The translations under genes and the position numbers were made by a program. A DNA stretch of 64,000 nucleotides, from the NCBI GenBank assembly GCA_016787605.1, contig JAEUUE010000042.1, forward strand, positions 1-64,000, written 5' to 3'. Positions 51,145 to 58,449 of this stretch are shown here, in pieces. The first letter of the stretch is position 1. Each line of letters opens with the position of its first letter. The notes under the pieces were generated by a model. It saw only the letters and a program-made list of their open reading frames with translations. It did not search any database and was not told the origin of the DNA. The DNA comes from Cyclobacteriaceae bacterium. GTDB lineage: Bacteria > Bacteroidota > Bacteroidia > Cytophagales > Cyclobacteriaceae.

Positions 51145-52014
51145 TTACACCCCACGGATAAAGCTGATGGCTCTCTGGATGACCTCCTCGTCTTTGAGAA
51201 TCCGGTTGTGCCCCAATCCCTTGGTCCGGTAGAGCCTCGCGGCCGGGTAAGCCTTCACCAGTTCCTCGGCACTCCGGAACACCACATCGGTATCGTCCTC
51301 GTCATTGATCACGAGCAGGTCGATGGGTTTGGGGAGATGCCGGACGGCGTAGAGCGCAGTGAACTCGTCAAACGTCTTCCCGGTCTTGCGGATCACGAAT
51401 TTCTTAAACCGTTCGGCCGACGACCAGGATCCGTTGATAGCCCGGAGGAAGGTCTTGAGTATTTCGTCGCCAATGGAAGGGCTGGCGATGTTCACGAGCT
51501 TTCGGACCGGCAGCCCGTTCATCGCGGCATACAGCATGGCCGCCCCTCCGAACGAGTGGGTGATGATGCCTGCCGGTTCACCGAACTTCTCGTAGACGGC
51601 CAAAAACATCTGGTGAAATTCAGGGATGGATGTCGCCCGTCCGTCTGATCGACCGTGGGCAGGACCATCCGGTCCTACCACCGAAAAACCCTGGGCGACC
51701 AACTCGGGAATGAATTTTCGGAATTGCGTTGCCCTTCCGGCCCATCCGTGCACCAACAACACGTACGGATCCTGCGGGCGGCCCCATTGCCGCCCACGGA
51801 TGGTTTTATCTCCCAGCTGGAAAGAGAACTCGACTCCTTCCCGGGCGACGTCCTGCTCCCGCTCGGGTGTCGGGTAGCGCAAGGGCACATAGAATACCAG
51901 TCGGAAGATTCGGTCAGCGAGAAAGGGGGCTACTTTCTCCAGGACGGGGAAGGCGGCCCTGACGATGCGGAGCAACCACGGTACATTGTTCTTCTTTTTC
52001 TTGTCTCCTTTCAT
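51145..52014 (-). CDS. Alpha/beta hydrolase
   Basis: 289 residues. The oxyanion segment is LLVHGWAGRATQF (near 87-99) and the nucleophile elbow is ITHSFGGAAML, with T-H-S-F-G in place of G-H-S-x-G (near 152-160). The acid fits INDEDDTDVVF near 232 and the histidine KGLGHNRILKDEE near 264. An N-terminal basic helix and hydrophobic run (LLRIVRAAFPVLEKVAPFLA) suggests membrane contact. A lipase- or esterase-like activity is likely, but the substrate is unknown. It lies 5 bp after the NRDE gene on the same strand. Confidence 0.88.
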   Translation of the reverse strand: MKGDKKKKNNVPWLLRIVRAAFPVLEKVAPFLADRIFRLVFYVPLRYPTPEREQDVAREGVEFSFQLGDKTIRGRQWGRPQDPYVLLVHGWAGRATQFRKFIPELVAQGFSVVGPDGPAHGRSDGRATSIPEFHQMFLAVYEKFGEPAGIITHSFGGAAMLYAAMNGLPVRKLVNIASPSIGDEILKTFLRAINGSWSSAERFKKFVIRKTGKTFDEFTALYAVRHLPKPIDLLVINDEDDTDVVFRSAEELVKAYPAARLYRTKGLGHNRILKDEEVIQRAISFIRGV

Positions 52015-52019
52015 GCGGC

Positions 52020-52784
52020 TTACTCGATCGCAAATTCAAACTGGCGGGTCGAGTGCGCAAAGGTAGTGAGGTCGTACACACGTTCAGCGAAATGCACCTG
52101 GTTTTGCCGATCCACAAGAATGACCGTGGAGCAGCGGGAACCGTAATTGGGACTCTTGATAAACATGGAGGAGAGTACGCGCTCCCGTTCGATGCCCACC
52201 CCGGTATCGGGCAATGCGTCGTCAGGGGCCTGCTCTTCGTCGTAAAGAAGGTCAAGCAATTCTTCGGGAAGGACGGTCTCCTTCCTAAGGAGGGGTGACA
52301 GCAACTGCTTGCCTCGCTCCACTTTTGGCCAGGGCGTGTTCAGGAGGTGGTTACTCAGTCCATGAAGGCCATCGGTCATCGCGTGGATACCTTCCGCGTA
52401 GTTGGAGTAGTACCAAAGCCTATCCGGAGTGCCTACGAGCAAATTGAAACCGTTGTACTCCCGGCCCCGCTGCATGACTTCACGGAGGTAGATTTCTCCT
52501 TCAACTTCTCGCATGAGGTAATCGGATACCAGGTGACCCCGGGAAGGTGCTGAGGGATTGATGTTGGCGGGATCCCTGAAATTGGTAAGCAGACTGATTC
52601 GTCCCTTGCGCGAGATACCCAGCCACGTGCCGTTGGCCTCCAGGTCTCGCCCGGCAAGCACATGAGGGACATCCGGCCAAAACGAAGCCGGGGCGGTGCG
52701 CCGTTGATGAAACTCGTCGCGGTTTCCCGCAAGAATCAACTTATAGCGGGGGTGCTCATTAACAGAAAGAAAGATCAGGCACAC
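52020..52784 (-). CDS. NRDE-family protein (TANGO2-like)
   Basis: 254 residues. The conserved start CLIFLSVNEHPRYKLILAGN and then RDEFHQRRTAPASFWP contains the NRDE motif, and GRDLEANGTWLGISRKGRIS-type sequence follows near 46-65. The N-terminal Cys at position 2 could be an Ntn-type nucleophile after methionine removal, as in relatives. Bacterial function is unknown; eukaryotic TANGO2 has been linked to haem and lipid handling. The a/b hydrolase gene follows 5 bp downstream, so they may work together. Confidence 0.9.
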   Translation of the reverse strand: MCLIFLSVNEHPRYKLILAGNRDEFHQRRTAPASFWPDVPHVLAGRDLEANGTWLGISRKGRISLLTNFRDPANINPSAPSRGHLVSDYLMREVEGEIYLREVMQRGREYNGFNLLVGTPDRLWYYSNYAEGIHAMTDGLHGLSNHLLNTPWPKVERGKQLLSPLLRKETVLPEELLDLLYDEEQAPDDALPDTGVGIERERVLSSMFIKSPNYGSRCSTVILVDRQNQVHFAERVYDLTTFAHSTRQFEFAIE

Positions 52785-52847
52785 GGCAATACGGGTCGAT
52801 TTAGGAGTGAAAACAAGCGCACCCTCGGAAGGGTTCCCTTGCCGCTG

Positions 52848-53450
52848 TCAATCATCGAACAGTTCGAGTTGAGCTGGCAACAGCTGAAAGGTTTTGCGGT
52901 GGTAGAGACTTACGCCAAGATTCCGGATGCCATCGCGGTGCTCCGGTGTGGGGTAACCCATGTTGGTCTCCCATGCATACCCCGGGCATTCGAGTGCCAA
53001 TTGTTGCATCCGCTCGTCACGATAGGTCTTGGCAAGAACAGACGCGGCGGCAATGGAATAGTAAAGCGCGTCGCCTTTGACAATACACTGGTAAGGAAGA
53101 TCAAGCGCTGGCCGAAAGCGGTTTCCATCGATCAGGAGCATCTCCGGTCGCACCGAGAGCTTCTCTACCGCGCGATGCATGGCGAGAAAGGAAGCGTTGA
53201 GGATGTTGATTTCATCAATTTCTTCATGACTTGCTTCACCCACTCCCCAAGCCAGCGCCTCGCGCAGGATGTCGGTTCGCACCTCCAGGCGCTCATCGCG
53301 GGTCAACTGCTTGGAATCGTTCAGCAACGGGTGGCGAAATTTCTTGGGCAGGATGACTGCCGCGGCGACCACCGGGCCGGCGAGGCAGCCGCGGCCGGCT
53401 TCATCGCAACCGGCTTCAACGAGGTCATGGGTATAGGCAGACTTCAGCAC
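52848..53450 (-). CDS. rnhB: Ribonuclease HII
   Basis: 200 residues. The active site is [20 protein letters not shown] (near 13-32, with D and E), [18 protein letters not shown] near 79-96, LLIDGNRF near 105 and [15 protein letters not shown] near 133, so the four acidic residues are all present. The enzyme cuts RNA in RNA-DNA hybrids, especially at single misinserted ribonucleotides. It stands alone on the minus strand. The divergent Nudix gene begins 68 bp away. Confidence 0.96.
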   Translation of the reverse strand: MLKSAYTHDLVEAGCDEAGRGCLAGPVVAAAVILPKKFRHPLLNDSKQLTRDERLEVRTDILREALAWGVGEASHEEIDEINILNASFLAMHRAVEKLSVRPEMLLIDGNRFRPALDLPYQCIVKGDALYYSIAAASVLAKTYRDERMQQLALECPGYAWETNMGYPTPEHRDGIRNLGVSLYHRKTFQLLPAQLELFDD

Positions 53451-53518
53451 GCAGATCCGTAGGTCGTGCCAAAGTTCGGAGATTAATGTCGTTTTTTGCC
53501 GGGTAAACCCTCAAAACT

Positions 53519-54064
53519 GTGGACCAAGCCAAGAAAAATCCATGGATAACGCGTGGCTCGCGGGATATTTACGAAAACGCCTGGATCAGCCTCACCGAAT
53601 TCGACGTCCTTAATCCATCCGGCAAGCCCGGCATCTATGGCAAAGTGCATTTCAAGAACAAGGCCGTCGGCATCGTGCCGGTTGATGCGGAGGGCTGCAC
53701 ATACCTCGTTGGCCAATACCGGTATGTACTGGATGCCTGGAGCTGGGAGATCCCGGAAGGAGGCGCCCCGCTGGGCACCGATCCATTGGAATCCGCCAAA
53801 CGGGAGCTCAAGGAGGAGACCGGGTTCACGGCAGCCCGCTGGACATTGCTCCAGCGAGCCCACCTCTCCAATTCCGTGTCGGACGAAGAGGCACTCATCT
53901 ACCTGGCCGAAGATCTAACGCCCGGCGACAACGCGCTGGACGAAACAGAAGCCGGGCTGGTGATGAAAAGACTGCCGCTCAGCGAAGCGGTAAGAATGGT
54001 GCATGAGGGAGAAATCACCGACAGCATGAGCGTGATCGGACTCCTTCGGGTCGGCCAGAGTTAG
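53519..54064 (+). CDS. Nudix hydrolase
   Basis: 181 residues with a GTG start. The Nudix box is GAPLGTDPLESAKRELKEET (about 81-100) followed by GF. The REL.EE.G core is intact, but the position that is usually a glutamate before it is Thr (GTD rather than GED). ADP-ribose pyrophosphatase-type members share the IPEGGAPLGTDPLESAKREL spacing. Substrate could be ADP-ribose, another nucleoside diphosphate linked compound or coenzyme A. The MATE gene follows 34 bp downstream. Confidence 0.9.
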   Translation: MDQAKKNPWITRGSRDIYENAWISLTEFDVLNPSGKPGIYGKVHFKNKAVGIVPVDAEGCTYLVGQYRYVLDAWSWEIPEGGAPLGTDPLESAKRELKEETGFTAARWTLLQRAHLSNSVSDEEALIYLAEDLTPGDNALDETEAGLVMKRLPLSEAVRMVHEGEITDSMSVIGLLRVGQS

Positions 54065-54098
54065 AAATCGAAATCCTATTATTGAACCTAGATTTTCC

Positions 54099-55439
54099 GT
54101 GGCCACCCTTTCCTCCTATCGCGCCGAAGCACGCACGAGCTTTCTCCTCGCCTACCCCGTCATGATCAGCATGCTGGGCCAGGTGATGACCGGCGTCGCC
54201 GACAGCATCATGATCGGATGGACCGGCGCCGTTCCCCTGGCGGCCTCTTCGCTGGCCAACAGTTTCTTCACGGTGCTCCTGTTTTTCGGAGTCGGGGTCT
54301 CGTACGCGATCACTCCGCTGGTCGCCGAAGCCTCCGGATCTGGTGACGAGCGGAGGATCATCGACGCCCTCCGTCACGGAATGATCATTAACCTCGTGAC
54401 TGGCGTCGTGCTTGTCGCTATCGTGATCTCCGGCCAGCAGGTCCTTGTCCACATCGGGCAGCCCGCTGATGTGGTAGACCTGGCCATTCCCTACCTGCTC
54501 ATCATCACCTACTCCATTATTCCTACGATGATCTTTCAGACCTTCCGGCAGTTCGCGGAGGGCCTGCATCGCACGCGCATGGCCATGGTGATCATGATCG
54601 TCAGCAACCTGCTCAATGTCGTTCTCAACTACGTGCTCATCTACGGCATCTGGATCTTCCCGGAGATGGGATTGAATGGTGCAGGCTGGGCAACGTTCAT
54701 TGCGCGGGTGGTCATGGCAGTATGGATGGGGGCCTACGTCTTCTACGGCCATCGATTTACCGCCTACCGCGCCGGCTTCCGCTTTGGAGACTATTCCCGC
54801 TCGCTCATCAACCGGATGCTTCACATCGGCATTCCCGCCGGGGCACAATTCATCTTCGAAGCGGCCGCGTTCGGCTTCTCCGCCATCATGATGGGATGGC
54901 TGGGGGCCAACACGCTGGCGGCGCATCAGATCGCCATCAATCTGGCGACCGTCAGCTACATGACTACCTCCGGCCTCGGAGCCGCTGCCACCATCCGTGT
55001 CGGCACCTTCCTCGGGCAACGGGATGGGGTCGCCGTGAGGAGATCCGGATTTACGCTCATCGGGTTGGGGATCGGCATCATGCTTCTCTGGGCGATTGCC
55101 TTCATTGCCGGCAAGCATCTGCTTCCAGGCTTTTACATCGATAATGCCTCCGTACTGGAAATCGCCGCGCCGCTGATGGTTATCGCCGGCTTCTTCCAGA
55201 TGTCAGACGGCGTGCAAGTAGTCTGCGCCGGCGCGCTTCGCGGTTTACAGGATGTCAAGATTCCCTCGTTGCTCATCTTCGTCGCCTATTGGGTGCTGGC
55301 CCTGCCGATCGGTTACGTGCTGGCTTTCGTCCTCGGCTACGGCGCACTGGGCATCTGGATGGGTCTCCTGCTAGGGCTTACCTTGACGGCCGGCGCCATG
55401 GTCTGGCGCTTCAACCAACTCTCCCGCCGTCCGCTCTGA
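54099..55439 (+). CDS. MATE-family efflux transporter
   Basis: 446 residues with a GTG start and twelve predicted helices in two MatE halves. The first half opens FLLAYPVMISMLGQVMTGVA and DSIMIGWTGAVPLAASSLAN, the second IGIPAGAQFIFEAAAFGFSA and GWLGANTLAAHQIAINLATV. These are the pseudo-symmetric MATE signatures. Such proteins export cationic drugs or metabolites using sodium or proton gradients. The aspartate/glutamate that defines the ion could not be placed confidently. The gene is 34 bp after the Nudix gene. Confidence 0.94.
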   Translation: MATLSSYRAEARTSFLLAYPVMISMLGQVMTGVADSIMIGWTGAVPLAASSLANSFFTVLLFFGVGVSYAITPLVAEASGSGDERRIIDALRHGMIINLVTGVVLVAIVISGQQVLVHIGQPADVVDLAIPYLLIITYSIIPTMIFQTFRQFAEGLHRTRMAMVIMIVSNLLNVVLNYVLIYGIWIFPEMGLNGAGWATFIARVVMAVWMGAYVFYGHRFTAYRAGFRFGDYSRSLINRMLHIGIPAGAQFIFEAAAFGFSAIMMGWLGANTLAAHQIAINLATVSYMTTSGLGAAATIRVGTFLGQRDGVAVRRSGFTLIGLGIGIMLLWAIAFIAGKHLLPGFYIDNASVLEIAAPLMVIAGFFQMSDGVQVVCAGALRGLQDVKIPSLLIFVAYWVLALPIGYVLAFVLGYGALGIWMGLLLGLTLTAGAMVWRFNQLSRRPL

Positions 55440-55506
55440 TCGGTCTATATGGAGACCGGGGTTGCATTATGTATCCCGCAAGGCGTACCTTCACCCACGC
55501 TGAACC

Positions 55507-56067
55507 ATGACCGAAACTGCGCGACCTGTCCGACATTCCCAGACGACCATCACGGAACTGATGGTCCCGTCCTACGCCAACTTTGGCGGGAAGATTCACG
55601 GCGGGATCCTGCTTTCGCTGATGGACAAGGTTGCCTATGCCTGCGCCACCAAGCATGCCGGCACCTACTGCGTGACCGTTTCGGTCGACAAGGTGGAGTT
55701 TCTCGCCCCCGTCGACGTCGGCGAATTGGTGTCCATGCACGGTTCCGTTAACTATGTGGGCCGGTCATCGCTCGTAGTCGGCATTCGGGTGGAGGCGCTC
55801 AACGTCCGGACCAACGTGGTCAAGCATACCAACTCCTCCTTTTTCACCATGGTCGCCAAGGATGAAAACGAGAAGCCGACGACGGTTCCCCGACTTATCC
55901 TGGAAACCAAAGAAGATGTCAAGCGCTTCATCGAGGCGATGAACATGCGCAAGGTAAAGGCGGCGATGAAGGAACAGATGGACGACGCGCGATCGCACAT
56001 CGACATCGCCCATGCGGCCACCTTGCTCAAGGATGAACGCTGCGTTTTGGCCTGGAAACAAGAATAA
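55507..56067 (+). CDS. Acyl-CoA thioesterase, YciA-like hot-dog fold
   Basis: 186 residues. The hot-dog core is MVPSYANFGGKIHGGILLSL (near 19-38) with the HGG turn and the following MDKVAYACATKHAG helix, then VTVSVDKVEFLAPVDVGELV near 58-77. The usual catalytic aspartate is in LMDKVAY. A C-terminal helical extension of about 60 residues (KEDVKRFIEAMNMRKVKAAM) is longer than in E. coli YciA (about 130 residues in all). It hydrolyses acyl-CoA. It precedes the M24 peptidase gene by 20 bp. Confidence 0.88.
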   Translation: MTETARPVRHSQTTITELMVPSYANFGGKIHGGILLSLMDKVAYACATKHAGTYCVTVSVDKVEFLAPVDVGELVSMHGSVNYVGRSSLVVGIRVEALNVRTNVVKHTNSSFFTMVAKDENEKPTTVPRLILETKEDVKRFIEAMNMRKVKAAMKEQMDDARSHIDIAHAATLLKDERCVLAWKQE

Positions 56068-56087
56068 GCTAATCTCAACCCATACCC

Positions 56088-57416
56088 ATGAAGGCACTCG
56101 GCACGTTTCTGTTGTTTCTCCTGGTTTCCTTTTCCTATGCCCAATACCCGGTCATCCTCTCGCAACGCGACCAGGCGAAAGTGATTGACGAAATCCTCGA
56201 AGACCGGTTGCGCCAGCTGCTCCCCACCCTTATGCGGCGCGAAGGCTTTGACATGTGGGTGCTGATCTCCCGTGAAAACAACGAAGACCCGGTATTGAAG
56301 ACCATGCTTCCCGCCACCTGGCTGGCGGCGCGGCGTACCACCATGCTCCTGATCGTAGATCGCGGTGCCGGACAGGAATTCGAATACCTGGCCGTGGCCC
56401 GGTACGATGTGGGAAAAGTATTCAAGCGGGCCTGGGACCCCGACTCGAACCCCGACCAATGGGCCCAGCTCGGCAAACTCATCGCCGAACGCAAACCCAG
56501 AAAAATAGGGATCAACAAAGCCGAACATTATGGCCATGCCGACGGGCTTACGGCCAACGACTATGACAACCTGGTCCGCGTCGTCCCCAAAGAGCTGAAG
56601 GGCAACATCGCATCCGCAGAAAAGCTTGCCGTGGCCTGGCTGGAAACGAGGACGGAAAAAGAGATGACGATCTACCAGCAAATTTGCCGCATCGCCCATC
56701 AAATTATCGCCGAAGGGTTTTCCGATAAAGTGATTCAGCCGGGCGTCACCACGACAGAAGACGTGGTCTGGTGGTACCGCGAAAAAATCAAGGAACTCAA
56801 GCTCGACACCTGGTTCCACACCTCCGTGTCCATCCAGCGCAACGAGCCCGATCCCATCACCCTGAAGCGGCCGCAGCCACTGGTGATCCTTCCCGGTGAC
56901 CTGCTGCACGTCGACTTCGGAATCACCTACCTGCGCCTCAACACCGACACCCAGCAGCATGCGTATGTGTTGAAAGCCGGCGAGACCGACGCTCCGGAAT
57001 ACCTGAAGAATGCGTTCGCAAAAGGCAACACCCTGCAGGACTACCTGACCACAAACTTCAAGGAAGGCAAGACCGGCAACCAGATCCTGGCCGACGCGCG
57101 CAAACAGGCCATCAACAACGGCATCACGCCATCCATCTACACGCATCCCATCGGCCTGCATGGTCATGCTTCCGGCACCACCATCGGCATGTGGGACATG
57201 CAGAACGGCGTTCCTCACACGGGCGACTACCCCATGCACCTCAACACCGCGTATTCCATTGAGCTGAACTGCTCCGTTCCTATCGCCGAATGGAAGAAGG
57301 AGATCCGCATTCAATTGGAAGAGGACGGGTACTTTGATGCGAACGGGTTCCGCTACATCGACGGGCGGCAGCGTGAACTCATCCTGATCCCCAAACCGGC
57401 AAGCAACGCGCGCTGA
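56088..57416 (+). CDS. Exported M24-family metallopeptidase (Xaa-Pro aminopeptidase-like)
   Basis: 442 residues. The signal peptide is KALGTFLLFLLVSFSYAQ. An N-terminal creatinase-like domain is followed by the pita-bread catalytic domain. Probable metal ligands are the aspartates of LHVDFGITYLRLNTD (near 280-292), the histidine of HPIGLHGHASGTTIGMWD (near 349-364), and the glutamates of SIELNC (near 389) and IQLEEDGYF. The product is a periplasmic or outer-membrane-associated aminopeptidase acting on Xaa-Pro peptides, or a relative that lost that specificity. Proximity to plsC (15 bp) makes an operon likely. Confidence 0.9.
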   Translation: MKALGTFLLFLLVSFSYAQYPVILSQRDQAKVIDEILEDRLRQLLPTLMRREGFDMWVLISRENNEDPVLKTMLPATWLAARRTTMLLIVDRGAGQEFEYLAVARYDVGKVFKRAWDPDSNPDQWAQLGKLIAERKPRKIGINKAEHYGHADGLTANDYDNLVRVVPKELKGNIASAEKLAVAWLETRTEKEMTIYQQICRIAHQIIAEGFSDKVIQPGVTTTEDVVWWYREKIKELKLDTWFHTSVSIQRNEPDPITLKRPQPLVILPGDLLHVDFGITYLRLNTDTQQHAYVLKAGETDAPEYLKNAFAKGNTLQDYLTTNFKEGKTGNQILADARKQAINNGITPSIYTHPIGLHGHASGTTIGMWDMQNGVPHTGDYPMHLNTAYSIELNCSVPIAEWKKEIRIQLEEDGYFDANGFRYIDGRQRELILIPKPASNAR

Positions 57417-57431
57417 GTCCCTTACGCCGGC

Positions 57432-58175
57432 ATGAAATTCCTCCGCAGACTGCACACGCTCCAGGGGCTGATCGGTTTCCTGTTATTCTTTGTTTTGCTT
57501 CTGCCCTTTTTCCTCGTGCCCATTTACTCGCCGCGGCATTACCGATGGACCGGCAAACTCAATCGTATCTGGGCGAAAGGAACGCTGCTCTTCTGCTGGC
57601 TTGGCTACCGGGTCGTGGTGGAAAAGCCGTTGGATCCGTCTCGCAACTACATTTTCTGCCCCAACCACTTCTCGTACCTCGACATTCCCACCATGGGACT
57701 CAACCCGATCGACACGATCTTCGTCGGAAAGCAAAGCATGGAGAATGTCCCGGTCTTCGGCTGGATGTACCGCAAACTGCACATCACCGTTGACCGGTCG
57801 CGCCTCCGCAGCAAGTACAGCACTTTTGTAAGGTCCGCCGAGGCGCTCGATGAAGGAAAAAGCATCGTCATTTATCCGGAAGGAGGAATCTTCTCCCCCT
57901 ATCCGCCTCAACTGGCCCCGTTCAAGGAAGGCCCCTTTCGCCTGGCTATCGAGAAACAAATTCCCATCGTGCCGGTCACGATACCCAACAATTGGATAAT
58001 TTTGCCCCCACACGAATTCCTGGTCCGGTTCGGCATCGTGGAGGTCATCTTCCATGAGCCGATCGAAACGTCGGGAATGACCCTGGCCGACCTGCGCCCA
58101 CTCATGAACCAGACGTTTGCCGTGATCGAGAATGAACTGAACGCCCATGGAAATAACCCGCGCCACCCTGGATAA
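57432..58175 (+). CDS. 1-acyl-sn-glycerol-3-phosphate acyltransferase (PlsC-like)
   Basis: 247 residues. An N-terminal hydrophobic run anchors it in the membrane. The catalytic block NHX4D appears as CPNHFSYLDIP (near 76-86), followed by the substrate block SIVIYPEGGIFSPYPP near 142, where the family has EGTR. Lysophosphatidate is acylated to phosphatidate in membrane lipid synthesis. Several PlsC-like paralogues are usual in Bacteroidota, some for special acyl donors, so specificity is not fixed. Its last 29 bp overlap the start of gatC. Confidence 0.9.
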   Translation: MKFLRRLHTLQGLIGFLLFFVLLLPFFLVPIYSPRHYRWTGKLNRIWAKGTLLFCWLGYRVVVEKPLDPSRNYIFCPNHFSYLDIPTMGLNPIDTIFVGKQSMENVPVFGWMYRKLHITVDRSRLRSKYSTFVRSAEALDEGKSIVIYPEGGIFSPYPPQLAPFKEGPFRLAIEKQIPIVPVTIPNNWIILPPHEFLVRFGIVEVIFHEPIETSGMTLADLRPLMNQTFAVIENELNAHGNNPRHPG

Positions 58176-58434
58176 CCTCGCGCACCTCGCGCGGCTGGAG
58201 TTCAACGAAGCCGAAGCCGGGCAAATGATTTCCGATCTTACTGAAATTGTCAACTGGGTGGAAAAACTCCGTGCGGTAGACACGACGGGAGTGGAACCCC
58301 TTACCTCGATGAGCCAGGAAGTCAATGTCTTCCGGGAAGATGCCCCTCAGCAAACGCTCAGCCGTGAGGAGGCCCTCCGGCGCGCTCCGCACCATGACGA
58401 CGAGTTCTACCGCGTACCCAAAGTGATCGACTAA
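58147..58434 (+). CDS. gatC: Asp-tRNA(Asn)/Glu-tRNA(Gln) amidotransferase subunit C
   Basis: 95 residues, normal for GatC. ITRATLDNLAHLARLEFNEA at the N-terminus, then VNWVEKLRAVDTTGVEPL near 38-55 and a C-terminal LRRAPHHDDEFYRVPKVID that wedges between GatA and GatB. With GatA and GatB it converts misacylated Glu-tRNA(Gln) and/or Asp-tRNA(Asn). GatA and GatB are not in the window. The ATG at 58147 gives a 29-bp overlap with plsC, and no later start keeps the conserved first helix. Confidence 0.95.
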   Translation: MEITRATLDNLAHLARLEFNEAEAGQMISDLTEIVNWVEKLRAVDTTGVEPLTSMSQEVNVFREDAPQQTLSREEALRRAPHHDDEFYRVPKVID

Positions 58435-58449
58435 TTCCGAAGGGCCCTC

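Noticed and set aside
55752-57455. 567-residue open frame on the minus strand opposite the thioesterase and M24 peptidase genes
   Set aside because: It lies antisense to two genes with clear family motifs, shows no domain and has the biased composition expected of a GC-rich shadow frame.
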